Source of the DNA: an uncultured Phycisphaerales bacterium
GTDB taxonomy: Bacteria; Planctomycetota; Phycisphaerae; WQYP01
Length of the DNA stretch: 9,371 nt
Assembly: GCA_937901265.1 (NCBI GenBank)
Contig: CALCHA010000515.1
Location: forward strand, 1 to 9,371
Direction: 5' to 3'
The notes under the pieces are model-generated. The model had not been told where the DNA came from, did no database searches, and was given only the letters and a program-made list of their open reading frames with translations. This document shows positions 1 through 6,135 of this stretch, piece after piece; position 1 is the stretch's first letter; every line of letters begins with the position of its first letter. The translations under genes and the position numbers were made by a program.

Positions 1-415
1 CCGAGGTGGCGGCGAGCTCTTACGAGTTGCCGCCCTTCGAGATGACGTAGTACGTCGCGCCGTCGGTGAGCCCGCCGATGGCCGCGCCGCCGCCCGAGCC
101 GTACACCACGGGGTCGCCGGTGCTCAGGCTGAGGTCGTACGGCAGGTTGATGGTGTTGCCGGAGACGTCGGTGGCCGGATTGAACCGCGGCGAGGAGTCG
201 TTCGGCACCTGCGCCTGGTTCGTGCCGATCAGGCGGTGCGACTCGCCGCTGCCCGGCGTGATGTGAACGGCGGTGCCGCTCTCGGCGTCGTCGTAGCTGG
301 AGGCGAGCTTCACGTGCGTCGAGTCGACGCGGATGACGTAGTAGATCGTCCCCGTGTCCAGGCCGCCGATCCCGGTGCCGTCGCCCGGGTCGTATGTGAC
401 CGCGTCGCCCGTCTG
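1..415 (-). repeat. Tandem 97-residue repeat from a giant adhesin/surface protein, 1.3 copies in view
   Basis: Copy A covers 125-415 and copy B 1-124, cut by the window edge. Both begin with the same pattern: TGDAVTYDPGDGTGIGGL then YYVI in A, TGDPVVYGSGGGAAIGGL then YYVI in B. The spacing between them is 97 residues. Copy A continues with THVKLASS and a GTAVHIT segment. This YYVI..D..HVKLA pattern is, from memory, typical of long secreted repeat proteins (LEPR-XLL or haemagglutinin-like) in planctomycetes and other environmental bacteria; it is not enzymatic. In copy B, codons after the TAA at 20-22 read E-L-A-A-T-S in the same frame, aligning with KLASS of copy A, so the repeat truly runs off the window through a stop codon. 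Only 3 of 131 codons in 23-415 end in A or T. Confidence 0.8.
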
Positions 416-1675
416 GAAGCCGAGATCCTGGCCGGTGAGGATGATCGGATTGCAGCCGAGGTATTCCGCCAGGTAAAAGGAGAGGTGTGCGACGGTGGCA
501 CCGGCCTTGAGGCCTGCGCGTGGCGGGGTGGCGTCGCGGAGCAGCCGTGCGGCGAACTCGTTGTGCAGGAGCGACATCGTGCCGTTGAAAGTGTCGAGGA
601 CATTCCAGTTCGCCTTGGCTTCTGCGACGAGGTGGACGCGGCTGGTCGGGCCGGATTCCTCCAGATTTTCGAAGAAGCGCGTGGAGACGGTGTTGTAGTC
701 CAGGCTGGTGACGAAGTCCGGCTCGATGCCCGCCGCGAGCAGGGGCTTGAGCATCGTCTGCACGGCGATGATGACGGCGCGGCGCGTTGGTTGTTTGGAG
801 GTTCGGGCTTCGAGGTGTGGGTGGTGGCGGCGGGCGCGTTCGAATTCTTCATCACTGAGGAGTTCGTAGAGCAGGTGCATGTTCTTCTGCAGCGACGGGC
901 CGGCGGCGACGAGGACGGCGGGGAGGTTGGCGTAGGCGTTGTGCAGCAGGTCGAGCGGGGCGGTGGTGGCGTAGCGGCCGAGGTTGTTGGCGACGTTGCG
1001 GCAGGTGGCCACGTTGTTGAGCATCAACGTCAGAAAGCCGGTGCGGGTGAAGGAGACGAACTCGGTTATGAGCTTCTGGAAGGCCGCATGGAAGCCGGCA
1101 CTGTCGGCCTGCAGGCTGGCGGGATGCGCGGCGAAGAGGGTTCCGGCGCCGGCGGTGAAGAGAACGGAGCGCGGCTCGAGCCGATCGACGAGACCGCCGC
1201 GGTCGAGGTCAGTGAAGATCAGCAGCCGCCCGGAGGCGAGGGCGTCGGCAAGGTCGGTGGCAGCCAGAGCCGCCTTGAGGAGACCCAGATCGGGTTCGGC
1301 GACCAGCAGCAGGGCATCTTCGGGCAGGCGGTCGAAGAGGGTCCGCACGTGATGCCCCAGGCCAAAGCCCGACACGATGACGACGTAGCGATCATCTGCC
1401 TTAACGGATTGAGCCCATGCCTGCGCTTCCTGCAGGGGGCGATAGCGCGAGTGGAGGTAAAGGTGCTTTCCCGCGGCGGTCGTTACGCGGACCGTGGGGG
1501 CACCGTCTCGCGCGGTCTCGATGGGCGGCACGTCGTCGGGGTGGACCGCCTCGATGGCCAGGGCGAGTTTCGGATCGTGATGAAATAATGCGGAAAGGTT
1601 GCGAACATAGCCCCCCCCCACCGGCGTAGGATGGGCAGCCGCTGGGGCGATGATTTTCGGCGGGGTTTGAGGCAT
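20..1675 (-). CDS. Maf/DUF115 flagellin-glycosyltransferase-like protein with a foreign repeat tail (chimeric, domain truncated)
   Basis: 551 residues. Residues about 95-420 look like the Maf (motility-associated factor)/DUF115, MptE-like family, whose characterised bacterial members add nonulosonic acid sugars to flagellin in the cytoplasm. Visible hallmarks: SGFGLGHH at 102-109, AAGPSL at 257-262 (the nucleotide-sugar-site signature), GIEPDFVTSLD at 316-326 and the GCNPIILTGQDLGF block at 407-420. Family members continue well beyond GQDL; here the domain is cut and residues 421-551 are haemagglutinin-like surface-protein repeats that belong to no known Maf. GC at third codon positions jumps at the same point. 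The start is uncertain: ATG 1675 has only a weak AGG just upstream, lies 23 bp from a divergent start, and is followed by a Pro/Ala-rich leader and a G9 tract. The Maf assignment is fairly sure. Activity is doubtful because the domain is incomplete; the fusion may be an assembly artefact. Confidence 0.75.
   Translation of the reverse strand: MPQTPPKIIAPAAAHPTPVGGGYVRNLSALFHHDPKLALAIEAVHPDDVPPIETARDGAPTVRVTTAAGKHLYLHSRYRPLQEAQAWAQSVKADDRYVVIVSGFGLGHHVRTLFDRLPEDALLLVAEPDLGLLKAALAATDLADALASGRLLIFTDLDRGGLVDRLEPRSVLFTAGAGTLFAAHPASLQADSAGFHAAFQKLITEFVSFTRTGFLTLMLNNVATCRNVANNLGRYATTAPLDLLHNAYANLPAVLVAAGPSLQKNMHLLYELLSDEEFERARRHHPHLEARTSKQPTRRAVIIAVQTMLKPLLAAGIEPDFVTSLDYNTVSTRFFENLEESGPTSRVHLVAEAKANWNVLDTFNGTMSLLHNEFAARLLRDATPPRAGLKAGATVAHLSFYLAEYLGCNPIILTGQDLGFQTGDAVTYDPGDGTGIGGLDTGTIYYVIRVDSTHVKLASSYDDAESGTAVHITPGSGESHRLIGTNQAQVPNDSSPRFNPATDVSGNTINLPYDLSLSTGDPVVYGSGGGAAIGGLTDGATYYVISKGGNS
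1611..1619 (-). repeat. Poly-G (G9) tract near the 5' end of the Maf-like gene
   Basis: Nine consecutive G on the coding strand, spanning the end of codon 19 to codon 22 (V-G-G-G). A one-base slip would put the rest of the Maf-like reading frame out of phase, so the tract could act as a contingency switch. In Campylobacter jejuni several maf genes are switched by G tracts of similar length (known for that family). Here the effect is inference: in GC-rich DNA a run of nine can arise by chance, and a C7 run lies inside the aldehyde dehydrogenase gene at 6031-6037. Confidence 0.5.
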
Positions 1676-1698
1676 GACCTACTCAGGGGAGTGACAGG

Positions 1699-2400
1699 AT
1701 GACAACGCACATGGGATTTGAAAACATTATCGGTCAAACGGCGGGCGGGACATTGAGAGTTTTGGGCGGAACGCTGGGGCAGCTGCGATCGCCCTCGCTG
1801 CCGACGTCGATCAGCGGGGCCCTCTTCGAGACGCACTGGCTGGCCTGGGTGGTGCTGCTGGTGGTGGGACTGGCGGTGTGGTATCGCGGGCGGACGCTGG
1901 GGGCCCAAGGCGTGACGACCGCAAGGGTGGGGGCGATCGTCGCCGGTGTGGCCCTTGTCTGGGCCGGTCTGGCGATGGTGGTGGATACCCCTGCGGAACG
2001 GCTCTATAAGGCGCACACCGGCATGGCCGCGGCGGCGGACAAGGGGGATATGGACCGGCTGGTGGGGTATCTGGCGGACGATTTCCGCTGCCCGCAGCTG
2101 GGCATTGAGACCCTTGGCGACTCGCGGGAGGAGCTCAGCACGCGGCTCAAAAGTTATGGGATCAAGGAAAACCACATCATGAATTATCACACCGTCATAA
2201 GCGGCGATGAAGCCACGGTGAAGGTGGCCATCCTCACCACGATGGACACAGGCCCCATCACGACCACGTGGCGGCTGGTGTGGGCGGATGTACCGGGGGC
2301 GGACTGGCGGATCAAGACGGCGGAGCTGCTGAAAATCGGGGATCAGGATGTGGGCGACCTGAAGATTCCGCAGAACCGCGGCGACATGTCGGGGTTTTAG
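1699..2400 (+). CDS. Membrane-anchored NTF2-like (SnoaL-type) domain protein, function unknown
   Basis: 233 residues. I do not recognise a named family. Two hydrophobic segments are clear, about 47-62 (rich in Val/Leu, ending WYRGR) and about 77-95. A soluble region from about 100 to 215 follows. It starts AERLYKAHTGMAAAADKGD and carries an L..YLADDFRC segment, alternating strands and a closing TTWRLVWADV..ADWRI-type strand pair; this is the arrangement of NTF2-like/SnoaL cone-fold domains, which can bind small ligands, catalyse or simply mediate contacts. With two helices, both termini should lie on the same side of the inner membrane. AGGGGA at 1685-1690 sits 8 bases before ATG 1699, supporting this start; ATG 1711 is an alternative. 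The next gene begins 80 bp downstream on the same strand, so the two are likely co-transcribed. The fold call is pattern-based and moderate. Confidence 0.75.
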   Translation: MTTHMGFENIIGQTAGGTLRVLGGTLGQLRSPSLPTSISGALFETHWLAWVVLLVVGLAVWYRGRTLGAQGVTTARVGAIVAGVALVWAGLAMVVDTPAERLYKAHTGMAAAADKGDMDRLVGYLADDFRCPQLGIETLGDSREELSTRLKSYGIKENHIMNYHTVISGDEATVKVAILTTMDTGPITTTWRLVWADVPGADWRIKTAELLKIGDQDVGDLKIPQNRGDMSGF

Positions 2401-2468
2401 AGGCAGGGGGTCGCTGCTTAAGCGCGTCGCGTGAAGGGCCGATAGTGAAGGGACGCCCAACATCCGCG

Positions 2469-2474
2469 AAGGAG
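2469..2474 (+). promoter_or_regulatory. Shine-Dalgarno site deciding the HDOD start
   Basis: AAGGAG followed by a six-base spacer to ATG 2481. This rejects longer upstream starts in the same open frame, which would overlap the NTF2-like gene. Confidence 0.8.
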
Positions 2475-2480
2475 AGGCCC

Positions 2481-3365
2481 ATGGCTGACGCTGCAGCGAC
2501 CCCGGTGAAAAAAGATCCCCAGGCCATCATCGCCGAGGCGGTGAACGCGGTGTCGCATATTGCGACGCTGCCGGAAATCACGCTGAAGATCATCCAACTG
2601 GTGGAGAATCCCAAGTCCACCGCGCAGGACCTCAACAAGCTGATCTCCAACGATCCCGCGCTGGTGGCGCGGATTCTGAAGGTGGTCAACTCGGCGTTCT
2701 ATGGTTTGCCCGGGCAGATCGGGTCGATCAATCGCGCCATCGTGCTGCTGGGGCTCAATGCGGTCAAAAATATCGTGATCGCCGCGTCGCTGGCGAAGCT
2801 GTTCCGCGGCGGCCGGGTGTCGCCGCAGTTCTCCGCCAAGGACCTCTGGACGCATTCCGTGGGGGTGGGCGTGATGTCGAAATTGATCGTGGGGCGGCTC
2901 AACAACCAGCTTCCGGACGAGGCGTTTCTTGCGGGTTTGATCCACGACATCGGCATTCTGGTGGAGCTGCAGGGGCTGCGCGACGGCCTCGTCGAGACCG
3001 CCGAGCGGGCCAGCAAAGAAACGCGGCGGTACATTGATATCGAAACGGAAGTGATCGGCGTGGACCACCAGGCGCTGGGCGCGGGGCTGACGTCGCGATG
3101 GAAGTTCCCGCGCAGCTTCACCTATGTTACCGGGCACCACCACCAGCCGCTGTCGCTGGCTCCAGAGTGCCGCTGGCTCACGTCCGTCGTTTATGTGGCG
3201 GACCACGTGTGCGTGCAGAGCGGCATCGGCTACGGCCTGACGTGCAAAGGGGAGGGGATCGACCCCAAAGTGCTCGAAGACCTGAAGCTGCTTCCCGAGA
3301 CGCTCGCGGAGTTGACCAGGGAGCTGCCCGAGGCGCTCAAGGAAACCGAAGCCATGCTCGCCTGA
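2481..3365 (+). CDS. HDOD domain signalling protein
   Basis: 294 residues, cytoplasmic, with no membrane segment. The HDOD domain fills about 25-225: the opening LPEITLKIIQL (30-40), the SNDPALVARILKVVNSAFYG region (56-75), INRAIVLLGLNAVKNIV (83-99), then an HD-type core with H125 in LWTHSVGVG, H155-D156 in AGLIHDIG, D195-H196 and HHH at 219-221. HDOD proteins are single-domain regulators of motility, nutrient or stress responses, often partners of c-di-GMP or chemotaxis pathways, and many have lost the metal ligands; here the HD pair is retained, so phosphohydrolase activity is possible. The C-terminal 70 residues are a short helical tail with no recognised output domain. ATG 2481 is chosen because AAGGAG (2469-2474) lies six bases upstream and the HDOD sequence starts close behind; the frame is open further upstream, but that part overlaps the previous gene and is not conserved-looking. 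The partner is unknown. Confidence 0.92.
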   Translation: MADAAATPVKKDPQAIIAEAVNAVSHIATLPEITLKIIQLVENPKSTAQDLNKLISNDPALVARILKVVNSAFYGLPGQIGSINRAIVLLGLNAVKNIVIAASLAKLFRGGRVSPQFSAKDLWTHSVGVGVMSKLIVGRLNNQLPDEAFLAGLIHDIGILVELQGLRDGLVETAERASKETRRYIDIETEVIGVDHQALGAGLTSRWKFPRSFTYVTGHHHQPLSLAPECRWLTSVVYVADHVCVQSGIGYGLTCKGEGIDPKVLEDLKLLPETLAELTRELPEALKETEAMLA

Positions 3366-3371
3366 TCGCGA

Positions 3372-3707
3372 TTAATCGGCGGGGGGAGCAGGAGGAGAGA
3401 AGGCGGGAGGCGTGGCAGGCTGGCCGCCGGGCTCCAGTGCACCGGGGGCAGACGCAGGCCCCGCCGAGCCGGAACCGGTGGCCGGCGCCGGGGTGGGCGC
3501 GACGTTTCCAGTTAACTTGTGTTCCCTGTCGTAACGATCCTTCTGGTTTTCAAGGATGCTCAGATCGGGCGTTACTTGCGGCGCGAGGGTCACGCCATCG
3601 AGTCGCGGATCGTACGAGATAAGCGTGGAGTCGCTGCCGTTGTCGCAGCCGGCCAGGCAGCTGACCAGCAGGGCGACGGGGAGGAGGGAAAGAGAGGCGC
3701 GTTTCAT
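3372..3707 (-). CDS. Small lipoprotein with a Pro/Ala-rich disordered tail
   Basis: 111 residues. The N-terminus is a type II signal peptide: MKR, a hydrophobic stretch, and the lipobox LAGC with Cys21 as the lipidated residue. Asp22 at position +2 would retain the protein in the inner membrane by the E. coli Lol rule; whether that rule holds in this organism is unknown. The mature part has a short charged central segment (about 52-65, ENQKDRYDREHK) and then a low-complexity tail (about 69-111) of Ala, Pro and Gly, probably disordered. I recognise no family. ATG 3707 has AGGAG at 3715-3719 with a seven-base spacer. The gene converges on the HDOD gene with six bases between stop codons and is divergent from fdhD, so it is likely transcribed alone. 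The lipoprotein call is strong; function is unknown. Confidence 0.85.
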   Translation of the reverse strand: MKRASLSLLPVALLVSCLAGCDNGSDSTLISYDPRLDGVTLAPQVTPDLSILENQKDRYDREHKLTGNVAPTPAPATGSGSAGPASAPGALEPGGQPATPPAFSPPAPPAD

Positions 3708-3846
3708 CCTCGGACTCCTGTGTGAAAGACCGGCGTTAGCCTACCCGTGAACCGGGCGGCGGACAAGATGGGGTGGACGGCAGCCATGCGGGGGCCTATG
3801 AAAGGGGGCCACGAGAGGGGGAACGGCGATGGATGGAGGTGCCCGG
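3708..3846. other. Divergent intergenic region between the lipoprotein gene and fdhD
   Basis: About 140 bp that should carry the promoters of two divergently transcribed genes. I see the AGGAG of the lipoprotein gene and GGAGGT of fdhD, but no convincing -35/-10 pair, operator repeat or riboswitch. A frame beginning at ATG 3829 is open into fdhD and could lengthen FdhD by six residues. Confidence 0.5.
3835..3840 (+). promoter_or_regulatory. Shine-Dalgarno site deciding the fdhD start
   Basis: GGAGGT with a six-base spacer to ATG 3847. It lies inside the coding sequence that would result from starting at ATG 3829, which has only a G-rich stretch upstream; the downstream ATG is therefore preferred. 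Confidence 0.7.
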
Positions 3847-4719
3847 ATGGAGAGCGAGTCAAGCGGAGGGGCGCGATCGAGCGTCGAACGTGCGGTGCAG
3901 CGGCATGTGGGCGCGGAGGTGCGTTGCGTGCAGGACCACCTCGCGGTGGAGGAACCGCTCGAAATCCGCCTGGGTTACGGGCTGCCGGATGGCCGCCAGG
4001 TCAAGGCGATTTCCGTGACGATGCGCACGCCCGGGCGGGCCGACGAAGACTTCGAGCTGGCGGGGGGATTCCTGCTGACCGAGGGAATTGTTCGACGCCC
4101 CGAGGAGATTGAGCGCACGTTTTACTGCGGTCCCGAGATGGGTCCGCTGCGGCTGCACAACGTCGTGCGGGTCGAGCTGCGGCCCGACGTGGCCCTGGAT
4201 CTGACCCGACTGGAGCGGCATTTCTATACAAGCAGTTCCTGCGGCGTGTGCGGAAAGCGGTCCATTGAGGCCATCGAGAGCGTCGGTGCGGTGCCGGTCC
4301 TCGGCGGGCAGTTTCGCGTGGCGGGCGGGGTGATCCAGACGCTGCCGGAGTTTCTGCGGGCGCGGCAGGCGGTCTTTGACCGTACCGGCGGGCTGCATGC
4401 GGCGGCGCTTTTCGATGGCGGCGGCAGGCTGGTGGCGCTGCGGGAGGATGTCGGTCGGCACAACGCGCTGGACAAGCTGATCGGCGGGCAGTTTCTCGCG
4501 GGCCGGCTGCCGGCGCGGGAGCGGGTGCTGCTGGTTTCGGGGCGGGCGAGTTTTGAGCTGCTGCAGAAGACGGTCATGGCGGGGATATGTGTGATCGCGG
4601 CGGTCGGGGCACCGTCGAGCCTGGCGGTGGATCTGGCGGAGCGATTCGGGGTGACGCTGATCGGGTTTTTGCGTGATGAGCGGTTCAATGTGTATGCGGG
4701 GGCGGAGCGGATCGGATAA
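3847..4719 (+). CDS. fdhD: Formate dehydrogenase accessory sulfurtransferase FdhD
   Basis: 290 residues from ATG 3847, close to the family's usual length. FdhD passes sulfur from the cysteine desulfurase IscS to the bis-MGD molybdenum/tungsten cofactor, making formate dehydrogenase active; it works in the cytoplasm. Diagnostic features, in order: EEPLEIRL (35-42), the ELAGGFLLTEGI block (70-81), the sulfur-carrying CGVCG with Cys132 and Cys135, TGGLHAAA (180-187), REDVGRHNALDK (199-210), SGRASFEL (231-238) and the GVTLIGFLRDERFNVY-type C-terminus. Both cysteines are present, so the protein should be functional. No formate dehydrogenase or molybdopterin gene is visible nearby; its client enzyme must be encoded elsewhere. 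The last 35 bp overlap the 3' end of the convergent aldehyde dehydrogenase gene. A start at 3829 would add six residues but has a poorer ribosome site. Identification is very secure. Confidence 0.96.
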   Translation: MESESSGGARSSVERAVQRHVGAEVRCVQDHLAVEEPLEIRLGYGLPDGRQVKAISVTMRTPGRADEDFELAGGFLLTEGIVRRPEEIERTFYCGPEMGPLRLHNVVRVELRPDVALDLTRLERHFYTSSSCGVCGKRSIEAIESVGAVPVLGGQFRVAGGVIQTLPEFLRARQAVFDRTGGLHAAALFDGGGRLVALREDVGRHNALDKLIGGQFLAGRLPARERVLLVSGRASFELLQKTVMAGICVIAAVGAPSSLAVDLAERFGVTLIGFLRDERFNVYAGAERIG

Positions 4720-6118
4720 GCAGGACGCGCGGTTCGGTGAGGTGGGCGATGGCATAGCGAACGCCCTCGCGGCCGAGGCCTGAATCCTTGATGCCACCGT
4801 AGGGCATGTTGTCGATGCGGGTGGTGGGGACGTCGTTGATGACCACGCCGCCCATGTCGAGGTGGGTGAAGGCGCGGCGGGCCTTGTGCAGATCGCGCGT
4901 GAAGATGCCGGCTTGCAGGCCGAAGGGCGTCGCATTGACCATGGCGAGGGCGCTTTCAAAATCGGCGTAGGTTTCGAGGGTCATCACCGGGCCGAAGGCT
5001 TCCTGGGTGAGCAGGGCAGCGCCGGGGGCGGGATTGCGAACGATGGTGGGTGCGAGGAGGTTGCCGCTGCGGGTGTTGCCGCAGAGGATCGCGCCGCCGC
5101 TCTGGGTAATCCAGGCCTGGAGGCGCTCGGCGGCAGCTGCGTCGATGACCGGGCCGACGTCGGTCGCTTCATCGAGCGGGTCGCCGACCTTCAGCTCCGC
5201 GGTGGCAGCGAGGAGCATTTCGGTGGCCTGCGTGGCGATGGATTCATGGAGGTAGACGCGTTGGACGCTGATGCAGCTTTGACCGGCATAACCGAAGGCA
5301 GCGCGGACGATCCGCGGCACCGCATCGGCGAGGTCGGTCTCGGCCTCAACGATGACGGCCGAGGCGTTGCCCAGCTCCAGGATGACGCTCTTTTTTCCGG
5401 CGGCCGCTTTCATGGCGAAGCCGACCTGGGGCGAGCCGGTGAAGCTGAGCAGCTTGATGCGCTCGTCGGCGACGAGCGGGCGGGCGGTGACGCGGTCGCA
5501 GGGGAGGATGTGCCAGGTTCCCTCGGGCAGGTCGCAGGCCGCGAGGAGTTCGCCCAGGAGAAGGGCGGTCATGGGGGTGCGCTCGGAGGGTTTCACGATG
5601 AAAGGGCAACCCGCGGCCATGGCCGGTGCGACTTTGTGGGCCACGAGGTTGAGGGGGAAATTGAAGGGCGTGATGAAGCTGCAGGGGCCGATGGGGAAGC
5701 GTTCGACGATGGCCCAGTAGCCTTCGCTGCGGGCATCGATGTCGACGGGCAACTGCTCGCTGGCGATGCGGGTGGCTTCCTGGGCAGCGAGGCGGAAGGT
5801 GGTCAGCGCACGGGCGACTTCGCCGCGCGCCGATTTGAGGGGCTTTCCGGCTTCCTGAGCGAGAGTGCGAGCGAATTCCTCGGCACGACTTTGCAGCGCA
5901 TCATGCACGTTGTCGCAGGCCGCCGCCCGGCGATGCGATGGCCAGGCCTTCCATCGCTCCAGCCCCGCGACCATCGCGGCGATCGCGGCCTCCACGTCCG
6001 CCGGCGAGGCTTGGCAGACATTCGCCAGCACCCCCCCGCCGAAGGGGGCGATTACGGGGGCGGTGTTCTGCGAGGAGACGCGGCGGCCGTTGAGCCAGAA
6101 GGGCATGGGCGTGGCCAT
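4685..6118 (-). CDS. NAD(P)-dependent aldehyde dehydrogenase, lactaldehyde dehydrogenase-like (ALDH21 type)
   Basis: 477 residues, the normal full length for the family, which oxidises aldehydes to carboxylates in the cytoplasm. All key residues are visible: Asn153 in TPFNFPLN (oxyanion hole), Lys176 in FIVKPSERTP (cofactor), FTGS 226-229, the general base Glu248 in ILELG, the nucleophile Cys282 in YAGQSCISVQR, and Glu373 in QEAFGP. The GQSCISVQRVY-type block is typical, from memory, of the lactaldehyde dehydrogenase-like/ALDH21 branch rather than betaine or succinate-semialdehyde enzymes. After ELG comes N-A-S where G-N-A is usual, a minor variation. Start ATG 6118 has AGGAG at 6127-6131 with an eight-base spacer; the open frame extends further upstream but overlaps the MMPL gene. 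It lies 17 bp downstream of the MMPL stop, almost certainly in the same operon. The substrate is unknown; the transporter and aminotransferase context suggests an aldehyde from amine or lipid side-chain metabolism. Confidence 0.94.
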   Translation of the reverse strand: MATPMPFWLNGRRVSSQNTAPVIAPFGGGVLANVCQASPADVEAAIAAMVAGLERWKAWPSHRRAAACDNVHDALQSRAEEFARTLAQEAGKPLKSARGEVARALTTFRLAAQEATRIASEQLPVDIDARSEGYWAIVERFPIGPCSFITPFNFPLNLVAHKVAPAMAAGCPFIVKPSERTPMTALLLGELLAACDLPEGTWHILPCDRVTARPLVADERIKLLSFTGSPQVGFAMKAAAGKKSVILELGNASAVIVEAETDLADAVPRIVRAAFGYAGQSCISVQRVYLHESIATQATEMLLAATAELKVGDPLDEATDVGPVIDAAAAERLQAWITQSGGAILCGNTRSGNLLAPTIVRNPAPGAALLTQEAFGPVMTLETYADFESALAMVNATPFGLQAGIFTRDLHKARRAFTHLDMGGVVINDVPTTRIDNMPYGGIKDSGLGREGVRYAIAHLTEPRVLLIRSAPPPHTH

Positions 6119-6135
6119 GAGGAGTGCTCCTGTAA

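Noticed and set aside
236..1588. Long plus-strand open frame (450 codons) opposite the Maf-like gene
   Set aside because: Its translation is rich in Gly, Glu, Val and Arg with no recognisable motif, as expected for an antisense frame in GC-rich DNA; the minus strand carries the DUF115 signatures.
2268..2480. Upstream extension of the HDOD open frame
   Set aside because: It overlaps the NTF2-like gene and is low-complexity; ATG 2481 has a good ribosome site.
3369..3378. Perfect 10-bp palindrome CGATTAATCG between the HDOD and lipoprotein stops
   Set aside because: Too short, with no loop or flanking T run to call a terminator; a chance or protein-binding site cannot be told apart from one copy.
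3747..4112. Plus-strand open frame overlapping the 5' part of fdhD
   Set aside because: It is out of frame with FdhD, Arg/Gly-rich and without a motif or ribosome site; a shadow of fdhD.
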